A DNA stretch of 24,772 nt from an uncultured Clostridia bacterium (GTDB lineage Bacteria; Bacillota; Clostridia; TANB77; CAG-508), in contig CAKPKG010000020.1 of NCBI GenBank assembly GCA_934167165.1, positions 1-24,772 of the forward strand, read 5' to 3'. The position numbers and the translations under genes were made by a program. The notes under the pieces are model-generated. The model saw only the letters and a program-made list of their open reading frames with translations. It was not told the origin of the DNA and did not search any database. Below, one piece after another: positions 9,205 to 17,337 of the stretch. Every line of letters starts with the position of its first letter. Position 1 is the first letter of the stretch.

Positions 9205-9669
9205 ATGTCTAACTTAAATGTAAAATTCAAAAAAATCTTGGATGATTTAGAAAAAAATATTCAAAATAAAGAAGATTTAGAATATATAAAAGTACAAATT
9301 TTTAATTTATACAATATGTTTTTTGATGAAATAAACAGAATGGAAGAAATGTCAGCAACAAGAACAGAAACACTAGCACAATCACAAGCTGTATTACAAG
9401 AAAGAGTTGATAAATTAGAAAATCAACTAAAATCTATGGAAAAAGAACTTTATATAGATGAAGAAAGCGATTTTGCTATCACTTGTCCATACTGTAATGC
9501 AGAATTTGTAGTTGACTATGATGACTTAAAAGACGAAATAGAATGTCCAGAGTGCAGTAACACAATAGAATTAGATTGGGGAGATGACTGTGAAGGACAT
9601 GATGGTTGTTGTGGACATGGATGTTCACATTGTGGGCATGATGATGAAGATGACGAAGAAGATATGTAA
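9205..9669 (+). CDS. Coiled-coil zinc-ribbon protein (CD1247-like)
   Basis: Predicted 154 aa. Residues about 40-85 form a coiled coil (Gln/Glu/Leu-rich). They are followed by a zinc ribbon CPYCNAEF...CPECSNTI at about 94-120 and a Cys/His/Asp-rich tail (GCCGHGCSHCGH, then an acidic end). It resembles small clostridial proteins found just after efp. Function is unknown; the tail could bind metal. It starts 19 nt after efp and ends at the terminator 9691-9709. Confidence 0.75.
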   Translation: MSNLNVKFKKILDDLEKNIQNKEDLEYIKVQIFNLYNMFFDEINRMEEMSATRTETLAQSQAVLQERVDKLENQLKSMEKELYIDEESDFAITCPYCNAEFVVDYDDLKDEIECPECSNTIELDWGDDCEGHDGCCGHGCSHCGHDDEDDEEDM

Positions 9670-10264
9670 TTAAAAATAATTTAAAGGATTGACGGCTTTG
9701 CCGTCTTTTCTTATTGCAAAATGAAGATGAGGACCCGTAGTTGCACCGGTTAGTAGGATTACCATTACTATCTTTATATGGGTTATTTAAAACACCATAA
9801 ACATTTTTTGGACCAACTTTTGCAATAACTTGTCCCTTGCTTATTACCTGCCCAGTATATACAAAAAAATTTGGAGCCACATGAGAATAAATAAAAACAA
9901 GGTTTCCAGACTCTATTTTTACAGTAAAACCATTAGCACCATAAAATCCTAAATAGGTTACTATTCCAGAAGAAACTGAAATAATATTAGTACCAGGTGG
10001 GACAGCTATGTCTATTCCACCGTGATAAGAACCAGCACCAGATGTAGGAGATTTCCTGTAACCAAAATTAGATGTAATAGTATTATATCCAGGAACAGGC
10101 CAAGCAAAATTATTTCTAGACAAAGATAAACGTGGTGACTGACTAGAATTTGGAATATATGTTGAAATATAACCAGAAGAACTAAAAATCGGAACAAAAA
10201 AGCATAAACTAAAAATTAAAACAAGTGTAACAATAACTAGAAAATAAAAAGAATTAAACTTCAT
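9670..10264 (-). CDS. M23 family (LytM/lysostaphin-type) endopeptidase, read through a +1 shift at CGG 9748
   Basis: Membrane-anchored or exported peptidoglycan endopeptidase. A hydrophobic N-terminal segment (about residues 5-28) is followed by a Ser-rich stretch. The M23 domain contains SYHGGIDIAVPPGT (zinc His and Asp), IYSHV and GPHLHF (third zinc ligand region). In the zero frame the last motif is destroyed (after ACT AAC CGG) and a long nonsense tail follows. Skipping the C at 9748 gives TNGATTGPHLHFAIRKDG and a stop at 9670-9672, a normal M23 ending; the product is 197 aa with Gly173 at the shift. The ribosome binding site GGAGG (complement of 10271-10275) precedes the ATG. No active enzyme is possible without the shift. 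Confidence 0.92.
9691..9709 (+). terminator. Terminator hairpin embedded in the M23 gene's 3' end
   Basis: GACGGC (9691-9696) / GCCGTC (9700-9705) with a 3-nt loop and TTTT, ending the efp-side transcript. The same bases on the minus strand encode the KDGKAVN codons of the convergent M23 peptidase, so terminator and coding sequence overlap. Confidence 0.8.
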
Positions 10265-10355
10265 AAAGAACCTCCAAAATAATTAGAAATAAAAAACATT
10301 ACGAATATATAATGGCCGGAGAATTTAACGACCATAAAAAAACAAATAATTAAAA

Positions 10356-10442
10356 ATTAAGAGCGAATAATAAAAAATACAAACTTGCCCCAACATTTAT
10401 ATTTTGATTTAAGTTATATATTCTTAATTATTCACTCTTAAT
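10356..10442. repeat. Inverted repeat beside attL
   Basis: 16-bp arms at 10356-10371 and 10427-10442 (15 of 16 paired), separated by 55 nt. On the minus strand a T-run follows the far arm, so it may once have terminated the displaced tRNA-Trp transcript. The surrounding 10265-10446 stretch holds no supportable gene. Confidence 0.5.
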
Positions 10443-10446
10443 AAAA

Positions 10447-10490
10447 TGGCAGGGGTAGAAGGATTCGAACCCTCACAGGCGGTTTTGGAG
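10447..10490 (-). repeat. attL: displaced 3' part of tRNA-Trp, 44-bp direct repeat
   Basis: Matches 19670-19713 at 42 of 44 positions. It corresponds to the anticodon loop to CCA end of tRNA-Trp on the minus strand. The 5' half is missing, so it is not a functional tRNA. The two differences are a swapped base pair in the T stem. It marks the left edge of the integrated element. Confidence 0.9.
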
Positions 10491-10984
10491 TTTTGCTCTC
10501 TATGAAAAGTAATGTTTTGTAGTGTTTGGTGCTGTATAGTAGTAACTAAAAAATATCACTTCTTTGTTTTGTAGCAATTTGCCATAACTAGTAACTTTTT
10601 GTATAGTTTGTCCCCTAATTGTCCCCTAAAGATTTTCCATAATAATAGCATATATAAATTATAAATTCAATAGTTTTTATCAAATTTTCCAAAATCATAT
10701 AATTTACTTTTTTGCTCTTCCAAAAACAATTTTTTGCTTAACTCTAAATTGGTCTAGGTTAATCGTATTTTTATTTCTTTAAGCCCTGTGTCGCCTTAAT
10801 AATTATAAAGGCTTTAAGACGTTTCTAGGACTTCATTGTTTTATAACCAACAAATGCTGGGCGTAACTTCTATGTAGTAAACAAAATAATGATAAAAAAC
10901 TTATAAAACTTATCTCCAAACACTTGTTTTATTATGCAAACTGTGGTAAAATAAGGTTGTGGAGAAAGGTGGTGTAATTAAGTA
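10491..10984. other. Non-coding left end of the element
   Basis: No gene is visible in this 494-nt stretch. It contains tandem TGTCCCCTAA repeats at 10609-10618 and 10620-10629, which could be integrase arm-type sites. A promoter sits at 10924-10952, just before the first gene. The rest is AT-rich without clear structure. Confidence 0.5.
10916..10962 (+). promoter_or_regulatory. Repeated element promoter, copy 1
   Basis: TTGTTT (10924-10929), 17 nt, TAAAAT (10947-10952) within a 47-bp block that recurs with one mismatch at 18191-18237 before the integrase. It drives the gene at 10985. Confidence 0.75.
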
Positions 10985-11584
10985 ATGTCAACGTGTTCAA
11001 CAACTTTGGATTTTAGAGAATTGGACAATGTCCTTGCAGAGTTTTTCACACAAGTGAATAAGCACACACAACTAAACATACTACTTAGAAGATGGGAAGA
11101 TAAACAAAGGAGATCCAAAAAATATTGGAACGAAACATTTAATCACGATGGTTTTTGTTCAAATAATACTTACAACAATGTTTTGTATATAATCAATGAC
11201 AAAAGGCAATTTTATAGATTAGAATATGAAATGCAAGACTACATAAAGAAAAATAGTCTAGTTTCGTATGATAATATCAACGCAAGTTATATGTTCCTAA
11301 ACAAGACTAACAATAAAAACATAGATATAAATGAGTACAGTAAAAGATATAAAAAGCTAATTCTAGCTGAAATAAATATCTTGAAACCTGTACTCATTGT
11401 TGTTTTAGACAATAGTTGTGATTTAATTAAGAATATGTTGAAAGACAAAAGAAATGCAGAAATGACAGGTCAAATTCGATATACCCCCATATTGAATTTA
11501 TCGCCTCTAGATATGTCAGTTGCAACAAAACGCGAAACATTACTTTTCTTCAAATATCTCTTTGACAAACAATATGGAATATGA
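10985..11584 (+). CDS. Element protein of unknown function (199 aa)
   Basis: I do not recognise the family. The start ATG 10985 follows AAAGGTGGTG with a longish spacer; an in-frame stop just upstream rules out an earlier start. The middle segment (LILAEINILKPVLIVVLDN, about 130-148) reads like a Rossmann-type strand-helix-strand. It loosely recalls the uracil-DNA-glycosylase superfamily 'lkPkvIv.lG' segment, but no second motif supports that. There is no membrane segment. It is the first gene of the left operon, and its stop overlaps the ATG of an upstream in-frame alternative start of the next gene. Confidence 0.65.
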   Translation: MSTCSTTLDFRELDNVLAEFFTQVNKHTQLNILLRRWEDKQRRSKKYWNETFNHDGFCSNNTYNNVLYIINDKRQFYRLEYEMQDYIKKNSLVSYDNINASYMFLNKTNNKNIDINEYSKRYKKLILAEINILKPVLIVVLDNSCDLIKNMLKDKRNAEMTGQIRYTPILNLSPLDMSVATKRETLLFFKYLFDKQYGI

Positions 11585-11598
11585 AAGGTGGTGAGAAA

Positions 11599-11868
11599 GT
11601 GGAAACAACAGAAGAAATAAGAAATCTATATTTAGAATACGCAACTCAAAATATAGAAATGCCAAAAGAATATTACAAGATAAGTCAAAAAACAGAACTA
11701 TTAAAAGAAGAATTACAAAAAGTTTCTAATGAAGAAGTAATACAAAAATTAGAAAAAATATATGAAGGTTACAAACAAATGGCGAGTATAGATTGTGAAC
11801 AGTGCTTTATATATGGCTATTCATTAGGAACTAGACTAACAGCTGAATCGTTTATAAATAAGAAATGA
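11599..11868 (+). CDS. Small helical protein resembling DUF6809
   Basis: Predicted 89 aa from GTG 11599, which sits seven to eight bases after AAAGGTGGTGAG. The ATG at 11581 in the same frame lies before that ribosome binding site and is unlikely. The sequence is acidic and helical and ends in QCFIYGYSLGTRLTAESF. That matches the F..GyslG.rl..E ending I associate with the DUF6809 family of clostridial mobile elements; this is recall, not a search. Function is unknown. It converges on the repressor gene. Confidence 0.6.
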   Translation: METTEEIRNLYLEYATQNIEMPKEYYKISQKTELLKEELQKVSNEEVIQKLEKIYEGYKQMASIDCEQCFIYGYSLGTRLTAESFINKK

Positions 11869-11887
11869 GAATGCTACTAACATTCTC
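11867..11887. terminator. Hairpin between convergent genes
   Basis: GAGAATG (11867-11873) / CATTCTC (11881-11887) with a 7-nt loop. It overlaps the stop codons of both the upstream plus-strand gene and the minus-strand repressor. A short bidirectional terminator is plausible. Confidence 0.45.
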
Positions 11888-12221
11888 TAGTTTCTAATAT
11901 GTATTTCATTAAGTCCGTTACAATCTTTTTGTCTTTATCATTAAAGGCTGATATGTTCTCAACAATATATCTGTCTTTTTCTTTTTGTTTGTAAGGAATA
12001 AGTCCTTTGAATATGCTATTAGTATCTACATCTAGTACATTACATATTTCTATAATGGTTGGAACACTCATACCAGATTTTCCGAGTTCTATAAGTGATA
12101 CAAAATTGACAGAACGATTTAGTTTTTCTGCCATTTGTTCTTGTGTCAAACCTTGTGCAGTCCTAATTGATTTTATATTATTACCTACTTGTTGTAGGAT
12201 TGTACTTTTTTCCTTCTCCAT
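11877..12221 (-). CDS. XRE-family HTH transcriptional repressor
   Basis: Predicted 114 aa. A Cro/CI-type helix-turn-helix occupies about residues 14-68 (NIKSIRTAQGLTQEQMAEKL, then VNFVSLIELGKSGMSVPTI). A short C-terminal helical tail is probably used for dimerisation. There is no protease or self-cleavage domain. The ribosome binding site is GGGTGG (minus strand) before ATG. It is transcribed divergently from the membrane-protein pair, with repeated TTACTTGAA sites between them. It is most likely the element's own lifestyle repressor. Confidence 0.88.
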   Translation of the reverse strand: MEKEKSTILQQVGNNIKSIRTAQGLTQEQMAEKLNRSVNFVSLIELGKSGMSVPTIIEICNVLDVDTNSIFKGLIPYKQKEKDRYIVENISAFNDKDKKIVTDLMKYILETREC

Positions 12222-12251
12222 TTTTCCACCCTCTTGTATAGTATAACAATG

Positions 12252-12306
12252 TTACTTGAATTTAACAGAAAATAACTTGTGAATTTATAAAGCATTACTT
12301 GAAATA
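12252..12306. promoter_or_regulatory. Candidate repressor operators (three direct repeats)
   Basis: TTACTTGAATTT at 12252-12263, TAACTTGTGAATTT at 12273-12286 and TTACTTGAAAT at 12296-12306, spaced about two helical turns apart. They lie between the repressor start and the promoter at 12299-12327. This is the expected place for binding by the XRE protein. Confidence 0.5.
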
Positions 12307-12327
12307 ATAAAGTCAATATGGTAAAAT
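12299..12327 (+). promoter_or_regulatory. Sigma-A promoter for the membrane-protein pair
   Basis: TTGAAA (12299-12304), 17 nt, TAAAAT (12322-12327). The third TTACTTGAA repeat overlaps its -35 box. The GGTAAAATAAG around the -10 is shared with the two repeated promoters of the element. Confidence 0.75.
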
Positions 12328-12354
12328 AAGAAAAAAGTCGAAAGGGTCATCTTT

Positions 12355-12744
12355 ATGGAAAATCAAGATAATGTTTCAACTGATAGTGAAGAACATATCC
12401 ATTCAAAAAACAACTTTAAAATATTATTCATTTTAGGAAGTGTATTTCTAATAATTACAATAATTTTTATGTGTTTACATTTTTATTGGAGAAATGTTGT
12501 TGGAGATGCTGATTTAGGGAAAAATGGTTACTATGGCTATTGGTTAGCACAATCTCAATATGAAGATAACATTATAAGTAGATTAGAATTTAAAGAGATT
12601 GAAAAAGAATTTAACAACATAAAAGCCATTTGTAGCTTTTTCAAGTATGCAAGTTTTAGTTTTGGTGGAATAACTATCATAATTTTAATAACTGGCATAG
12701 TCTTAAAAATTAAAGAAAAAGGAGGAATTGAAATTGTCAATTAA
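12355..12744 (+). CDS. Small membrane protein with two transmembrane segments
   Basis: Predicted 129 aa, not recognised. Hydrophobic segments are at about residues 23-45 (ILFILGSVFLIITIIFMCL) and about 100-121 (GGITIIILITGIVLKI). The loop between them (about 46-99) contains GKNGYYGYWLAQSQYED. Both termini are predicted to be cytoplasmic. Its end overlaps the start of the next gene, so the two are translationally coupled. It is likely element cargo under repressor control. Confidence 0.72.
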   Translation: MENQDNVSTDSEEHIHSKNNFKILFILGSVFLIITIIFMCLHFYWRNVVGDADLGKNGYYGYWLAQSQYEDNIISRLEFKEIEKEFNNIKAICSFFKYASFSFGGITIIILITGIVLKIKEKGGIEIVN

Positions 12745-13948
12745 AATAAAAAAGAAAACTTTTAAAATAATAATTATAGCAATACTAATCATAGCAATAG
12801 CAGTGTTTGGGGTTATTGTATCAAGAGTAATAATAAATGAAAATCAAATAAAACAAACAGAAGAAAAATTGAGCAAAATTGATGTTAAAGAGTTAGAACA
12901 AAGTTTGATAGAAGAATTGAAAAATACCTCACTTAATGTAAATACTTCTTCATTTAAAACATTCTTTGGAACAGAGGAAGATTTTTTTAATGAATCTAAT
13001 GAAAATAAAGCATTAGGTTTTTCGGTTAGTTTACATTATAAAGAAGGAAATCCTTTTAAAGACTATGTATCTGCTTATATAATGCCTAATAATAATAGTG
13101 GTAGAGGAATGGTAATACCTTGTTTTAAGATAGTTTGTGATAATAATAACAACTTTAAATATATACTATATCAGTCAGACTCTAAATATATCAGAGAGGC
13201 AGTAATTAAAGTTTTAGAAACAAAGTATAATATTGATACCTATAATGTAGAAAATGATAAATACAATGAAAAGTTTATAGTAAAGGGTAATAAAAAATAT
13301 CAAGAAACAATGGAAATCTATATAAATTTATATAATGATGATGTTATCAGTATTGCTAGAGAAATTGAGCCTAAGTTAAAAAATGCAAATGAAAATCAAA
13401 TATTAAGAAATATTTCTGACAATAAAAAAGTTAGTATGTCATTCTTTGGAATCGTAGATAATTCTGATAGTATAAAAAATAGTGTAACTACTAATAATGA
13501 TAATTCTAATATTTCAAAAAATGATACAAATACAACGAATAATATAGAAAACAATGCTACAATGAATAGCAGTACACAAGACACTTTTAAATCTTCTATA
13601 AAAAATGGAACGTATTTTAAGAAACTTACTGCAACAGAAAAAGAAGAAGGAATTGTATCACTAGGAGATATAAAAATTGTTATAAAAAATAAGAATATAG
13701 AGTTTTATGATAATAGTTCGCAAATAGCATTACAAGGAACTTATACAATAGAAAATAATAAAATAGTTGGAACATATATAACCGCAAACTATTATTCATA
13801 CGATAAACTTGAAAATGTTACTGAAACAATAGAAGATCGTTTTGAATTTGAGATAAAAGAAAATAATACTTTATATGATACAATTGGTTATGGTCAATTT
13901 TTAGGAAAATGTCTACAAAGAAATGCAACTTACGAAATAGTAGAATAA
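12734..13948 (+). CDS. Membrane-anchored extracytoplasmic protein of unknown function
   Basis: Predicted 404 aa from TTG 12734, which is eight bases after AAAGGAGG; the in-frame TTG at 12728 is too close to that site. A single N-terminal transmembrane segment (about 10-32) is followed by a long polar region. Residues about 250-285 are very rich in Asn, Ser and Thr, a typical linker. A C-terminal domain from about 295 (GTYFKKL to the end) has alternating strands and the pattern GTYTIENNKIVGTY, like small beta-barrel domains of lipocalin-like exported proteins. I do not recognise the family. It is coupled to the upstream two-TM protein. Its only CGG (13023) is out of frame. Confidence 0.72.
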   Translation: MSIKIKKKTFKIIIIAILIIAIAVFGVIVSRVIINENQIKQTEEKLSKIDVKELEQSLIEELKNTSLNVNTSSFKTFFGTEEDFFNESNENKALGFSVSLHYKEGNPFKDYVSAYIMPNNNSGRGMVIPCFKIVCDNNNNFKYILYQSDSKYIREAVIKVLETKYNIDTYNVENDKYNEKFIVKGNKKYQETMEIYINLYNDDVISIAREIEPKLKNANENQILRNISDNKKVSMSFFGIVDNSDSIKNSVTTNNDNSNISKNDTNTTNNIENNATMNSSTQDTFKSSIKNGTYFKKLTATEKEEGIVSLGDIKIVIKNKNIEFYDNSSQIALQGTYTIENNKIVGTYITANYYSYDKLENVTETIEDRFEFEIKENNTLYDTIGYGQFLGKCLQRNATYEIVE

Positions 13949-13953
13949 ATGAT

Positions 13954-13988
13954 AAATGCACTTACAAAAATCGTAGGTGCATTTTCTT
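13954..13988 (+). terminator. Terminator after the exported protein gene
   Basis: AAATGCACTTAC (13954-13965) / GTAGGTGCATTT (13973-13984) with one G-T pair, followed by a T-rich run. Confidence 0.8.
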
Positions 13989-14100
13989 TTCCTCTAGTTT
14001 TTGCTAGGATTGTTTAGGTGTAGTCATAATAATTCCATTGGCAAACTTTCCCGCTTCTAAATATAAAATTGCTATATGACCGTTATAGGACTTAATCATA

Positions 14101-14158
14101 AAAACAAGCTGTTGTTTCAAAAATTAAGTTTTCATTTTAACTACAACAGCTTGTTCTT
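14101..14158. terminator. Long hairpin downstream of the minus-strand zinc-finger gene
   Basis: The AACAAGCTGTTGT arm (from about 14102) pairs perfectly with ACAACAGCTTGTT (about 14142-14154), followed by TCTTTT. The loop is about 28 nt. It probably terminates the gene at 14159-15331 on the minus strand and blocks read-through from the left. Confidence 0.6.
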
Positions 14159-15331
14159 TTATTCAACCCAATATTTAAAAGACTTACATTTATTACGAGA
14201 TGGGTATGTTTGTTGCAGGTACTTATCTAGTTTTGAATATATTTTTAAAAGTTCTAATTCTATGTTAATAGTATTATCTTTTATATACAATTTTTCTAGT
14301 TTTTCTAGTAAATCATTGTATTTATAATTTTCTTTGAAATTGTTAATTTCCTTTTCGTACTTTTTAGGAGAACGATTTAATCTTTTGCGAATATTCTCAT
14401 ATAACTTATATGAGTCATTTGAATATTTTTCTCCCCTTTTGTCTCCAATTTTATCTTCCTTTAATTTTCTACATTTTTCTTTGCAATATACTTGATTTGT
14501 TCTACTAGGAATAAAATATTTTCCACAGCCTTTACATTTTGAAATTACTTTTCCGCTTAAATAAATATGATATATACTACAATTAAAAAATTCTGTTAAG
14601 CATTTTAAAGTATAAGTGTATTTTATTGGTGTAGGACATTTTGTAAATTCATTAGAAAAATTGATTATAGGTGTTGGTAGAACTAAACTTATTCCAGAGA
14701 ATATTTTTGTTCTTGAATCTTCTTTAGTATAAACAAATGAATTATCTACTATATTTTTCATCCCTTTAAATTCTGCGATTAGGTTGTCAAAAAATTCTAG
14801 ACATTTATCTTTCATATATTGTGCAGTACACATATATTTATATTTGTCTTTTAATTCATTGTAATATTGTTTGTGTTGAGGATTTTCTAAATTATTCCAA
14901 AAATGCTCTGCTGTGTATAATTCATTTTGAATATTTGTTAATTCTTTGTAGTAATTTATATAAATATCTATGTAGAAGCAATCTATATAATGAGTAAGAA
15001 TATTTAATATTTCACTAATATCAAGTAGCCTTTTCTTCAAAATTTGTACTGAATCCCTATAATCTCCATCACGAATTTTTTCACTTTCATATATCATTTC
15101 TCTACATTCTTTCAATGTATTCATAATCTTGTCATATAAATTAATGATATGTATTAGTACTGTACCTATTGGAAATTTCTTTTTCAATTTTCGGTTATTT
15201 ACTTTATTCCATTTGTCCTTTATATATAAATGTTCTGTACCATTAATTTTTTGTTTTTTATGTACAATTTCAAATTCTATATATGGTATAGCATTTTCAT
15301 TAGATATGATATAAGTATTAATTTTTTCCAT
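14159..15331 (-). CDS. Zinc-finger protein resembling DUF6076
   Basis: Predicted 390 aa, cytosolic, not membrane bound. The N-terminal two thirds is helical and rich in Tyr, Lys and Asn. At about residues 276-300 there is a Cys-rich motif CKGCGKYFIPSRTNQVYCKEKCRKLK, a treble-clef-like CxxC...CxxxC site. The C-terminus is basic and helical. The arrangement matches my recollection of DUF6076 proteins carried on clostridial mobile elements; a profile search would settle it. The ribosome binding site AAGGGGA precedes the ATG. It is transcribed against the rest of the element, typical of accessory cargo. It has no in-frame CGG. Confidence 0.7.
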   Translation of the reverse strand: MEKINTYIISNENAIPYIEFEIVHKKQKINGTEHLYIKDKWNKVNNRKLKKKFPIGTVLIHIINLYDKIMNTLKECREMIYESEKIRDGDYRDSVQILKKRLLDISEILNILTHYIDCFYIDIYINYYKELTNIQNELYTAEHFWNNLENPQHKQYYNELKDKYKYMCTAQYMKDKCLEFFDNLIAEFKGMKNIVDNSFVYTKEDSRTKIFSGISLVLPTPIINFSNEFTKCPTPIKYTYTLKCLTEFFNCSIYHIYLSGKVISKCKGCGKYFIPSRTNQVYCKEKCRKLKEDKIGDKRGEKYSNDSYKLYENIRKRLNRSPKKYEKEINNFKENYKYNDLLEKLEKLYIKDNTINIELELLKIYSKLDKYLQQTYPSRNKCKSFKYWVE

Positions 15332-15349
15332 AAAATTTCCCCTTAAAGT

Positions 15350-15402
15350 TTAATGTAGCAAAAAATCAAACAAATTAAAATTAAAATTCTGTGCTACATT
15401 AA
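15350..15402. repeat. Perfect 11-bp inverted repeat upstream of the zinc-finger gene
   Basis: TTAATGTAGCA (15350-15360) and TGCTACATTAA (15392-15402) lie immediately upstream of the minus-strand start at 15331. The position suits an operator or a transcript leader hairpin. Confidence 0.5.
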
Positions 15403-15530
15403 AAACAAATTATAATATTAATTGCAAGATACAAATACATTTTAGCACATTAGATGTACTTGTTCAATCTTGTATTACTAGTAATTCATAAACAAAAGAT
15501 AAAATTATCAAAATTTTATTTTTCATTTTT

Positions 15531-15583
15531 GAACAGGAAGTCTCATACAACCTCCTGTATGATATGAACAGGCTTCCTCGTTC
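15531..15583. repeat. Nested hairpin upstream of the rep-like gene
   Basis: Outer arms are GAACAGGAAG (15531-15540) and CTTCCTCGTTC (15573-15583). Inner arms are TCATACA (15543-15549) and TGTATGA (15556-15562), with a CCTC-containing loop. It sits in a 355-nt gene-free stretch (15332-15686) ahead of a replication-initiator-like gene. It is a candidate origin or regulatory structure; no nick site can be proven. Confidence 0.5.
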
Positions 15584-15686
15584 ACCTAAATTAAAAGCAC
15601 ATTGAAAATCAAAAATAAAGACAAGCTAATGTTGTTGGAATTAGTAAGCTATTTAAACAACAACAGCGTGTAAAGGTGGTGACTGT

Positions 15687-16986
15687 ATGGAAAAAGCAGA
15701 TGAAAATAAAATAGAAATCAAGACAGTAGAGTATAAGAAACCAACGCCAGAACAAATATGTAAAGTTTTTGAACTAGGTAATGGAATTATAGAAATAGAA
15801 GTACCACAAATTAGAAACAAACCACATAAAAGTCCTTGGAGAAAATATAGTAAAAATGAAATGTTAAATATTGAAGATGGAGAAATAAGAGAAACTAATC
15901 AATCTACCAATAGAGCAAAAAGCAATTCTTCTAGGTTTAAGAAACAGAAGAAATACTTATATAGGCTTATACTAAAAAATTATACTGGTGCAGATAATGA
16001 AAGAATAATATTACTAATGTTTAAAGATGACGTTTCCGACTTTGACATTTGTTATAAAGCTGTTAAAAACTTTCGAAGTAAACTCGAAAGAATAATAAAA
16101 GCAAAACTCAAATTCATAATAGTAGCATTATTTGAAAGTAAAACTAAAATATCGTATGAATTATGGGTAAAAGTGCCAAATATTTCCGAATTAAAAATAG
16201 ATACTGAAATGGTACAAAGATTATGGCGGTAATGGGAAAGCATATTGTTTCAAAATTACAGATATTAGCAAACAAGCAAATTATATGGAATCTAATAACG
16301 AATATTTTTCTCCATATCACAAATTATATAGAACTTCAACAACAGGAATCGAAAAACCAACTCCAAAAATATTACCATACGCAGAAGCAAGAGTGCTATG
16401 TAAAGATATGGAACAGACCTATGCTACTACAAAATTAGTATGTAAAACTGGTGAAAATGGAATTAAATATGCTGTAAATAGTATCACTTATGAAAGTTAT
16501 ACAAATAAAAAATATATAAAGGAAAGGGGTATAAAAGCAATGGAATATTATGTAGAGAAAAAAGAACAGAAAAAGGAAGAAATATTAGAAAGAGTTAAAA
16601 ACGCTACTAATTACAAAGATGTTGGAAATTGGATTAAATTAGATTATGTTTCAAAGGATTTACAATGGTTCATAACCAAAGTTAGTCGAATGCTTGAATA
16701 TGGTGCAAGTGATGAGGCAATACAGACATTTATTGAAACAGATATCGGAAATATCCTTGCAAATATAGACATTACAAATAATTTTAACTTGTATGGTGTA
16801 TCTTCATTTAAAGGAATACAACTTGCGGTAGATACATTGGAATATCTGAAAGAATTGTTTGGACAAGTTCAATTTTCAGAAAATGACAAACAAAAAATGG
16901 TAACTATGTTTGATTTAGCTATAAATATGGCAAAAAGCACAGACATTTATGTAGCAAGTCAAACACCTAACAGTATAGAAAAATAG
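15687..16986 (+). CDS. Rep-like replication initiation protein, read through a +1 shift at CGG 16227
   Basis: Two adjacent ORFs become one 432-aa protein when C16227 is skipped: TTA TGG CGG TAA (zero-frame stop) becomes LW-GNGKAYCFKI. The resulting order matches Firmicutes rolling-circle-type Rep proteins: a basic N-terminal region with ILKNYTGADNER-like text; a core strand KLKFIIVALFESKTKISYELWVKVP; LWGNGKAYCFKI; then KLYRTSTTGIEKP and a C-terminal helical tail. In the usual family the core strand pair carries an HUH metal motif; here it reads YELWV, so nicking activity may be lost or altered. AAAGGTGGTGA lies upstream of ATG 15687. The family call is by pattern memory. The joining of the two ORFs is well supported. 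Confidence 0.72.
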
Positions 16987-17002
16987 AAAGGTGGTGCTAG
17001 TT

Positions 17003-17209
17003 ATGGAAAAACTAAACGAACAAAAAATACAACAATATGAAGCGTACATAAATGGAATAGAAAAGTTAATTGATAGTATAGATAATAACAAAATACTAGA
17101 TAGACAACAAAGAAATAGGCTAATAACTTTTTTAGAAAAGTCAGTTCTTCATAGTAAAGGTATGATAAGTGTTTTAAATGGTACTTATCAACCAAAACGA
17201 AAGGAGTAA
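17003..17209 (+). CDS. Small helical element protein
   Basis: Predicted 68 aa from ATG 17003, which follows AAAGGTGGTG with normal spacing; an in-frame GTG upstream lies inside that site. The sequence is charged and helical (EKLNEQKIQQYEAYINGIEK) with no recognisable domain. Its stop overlaps the next ATG (TAATG), so it is part of a tight run of small genes. Confidence 0.65.
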   Translation: MEKLNEQKIQQYEAYINGIEKLIDSIDNNKILDRQQRNRLITFLEKSVLHSKGMISVLNGTYQPKRKE

Positions 17210-17337
17210 TGAAAATGTTAGAAGATAAATTTGCTTTGCAATATGAGCCAATGCCAGAAGAAGTTGAAAAAACATTAAATGAAATTTATGTGAAAGGTGG
17301 TGAGCAAGATGAGGACAAGAAAAGAAGTAGCAATTAA
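17209..17337 (+). CDS. Very small element protein (42 aa)
   Basis: ATG 17209 overlaps the previous stop as TAATGA, with AAAGGAG just upstream. The product begins MKMLEDKFALQYEPMPEEVE and is acidic. There is no known domain. It overlaps the following small ORF, whose ribosome binding site lies inside it. Confidence 0.5.
   Translation: MKMLEDKFALQYEPMPEEVEKTLNEIYVKGGEQDEDKKRSSN

Noticed and set aside
9479..9669. Long zero-frame extension of the M23 gene overlapping the zinc-ribbon gene
   Set aside because: It is a shadow ORF antisense to 9205-9669 with no M23 similarity. The shifted frame ends properly at 9670-9672.
10447..10490. Second tRNA-Trp gene
   Set aside because: Only the 3' half is present; there is no D-arm or 5' acceptor strand. 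It is the displaced attL fragment.
10491..10984. A hidden gene or structured RNA at the element's left end
   Set aside because: No ORF with a ribosome binding site and no convincing long hairpin; only tandem TGTCCCCTAA repeats and the promoter are supported.
10985..11584. Uracil-DNA glycosylase
   Set aside because: Only one loose segment resembles the superfamily; no catalytic or HPS-type motif is visible.
12252..12306. CRISPR-like short repeats
   Set aside because: Only three imperfect 9-14 bp units without regular spacers; operators fit better. No CRISPR array was seen anywhere in the window.
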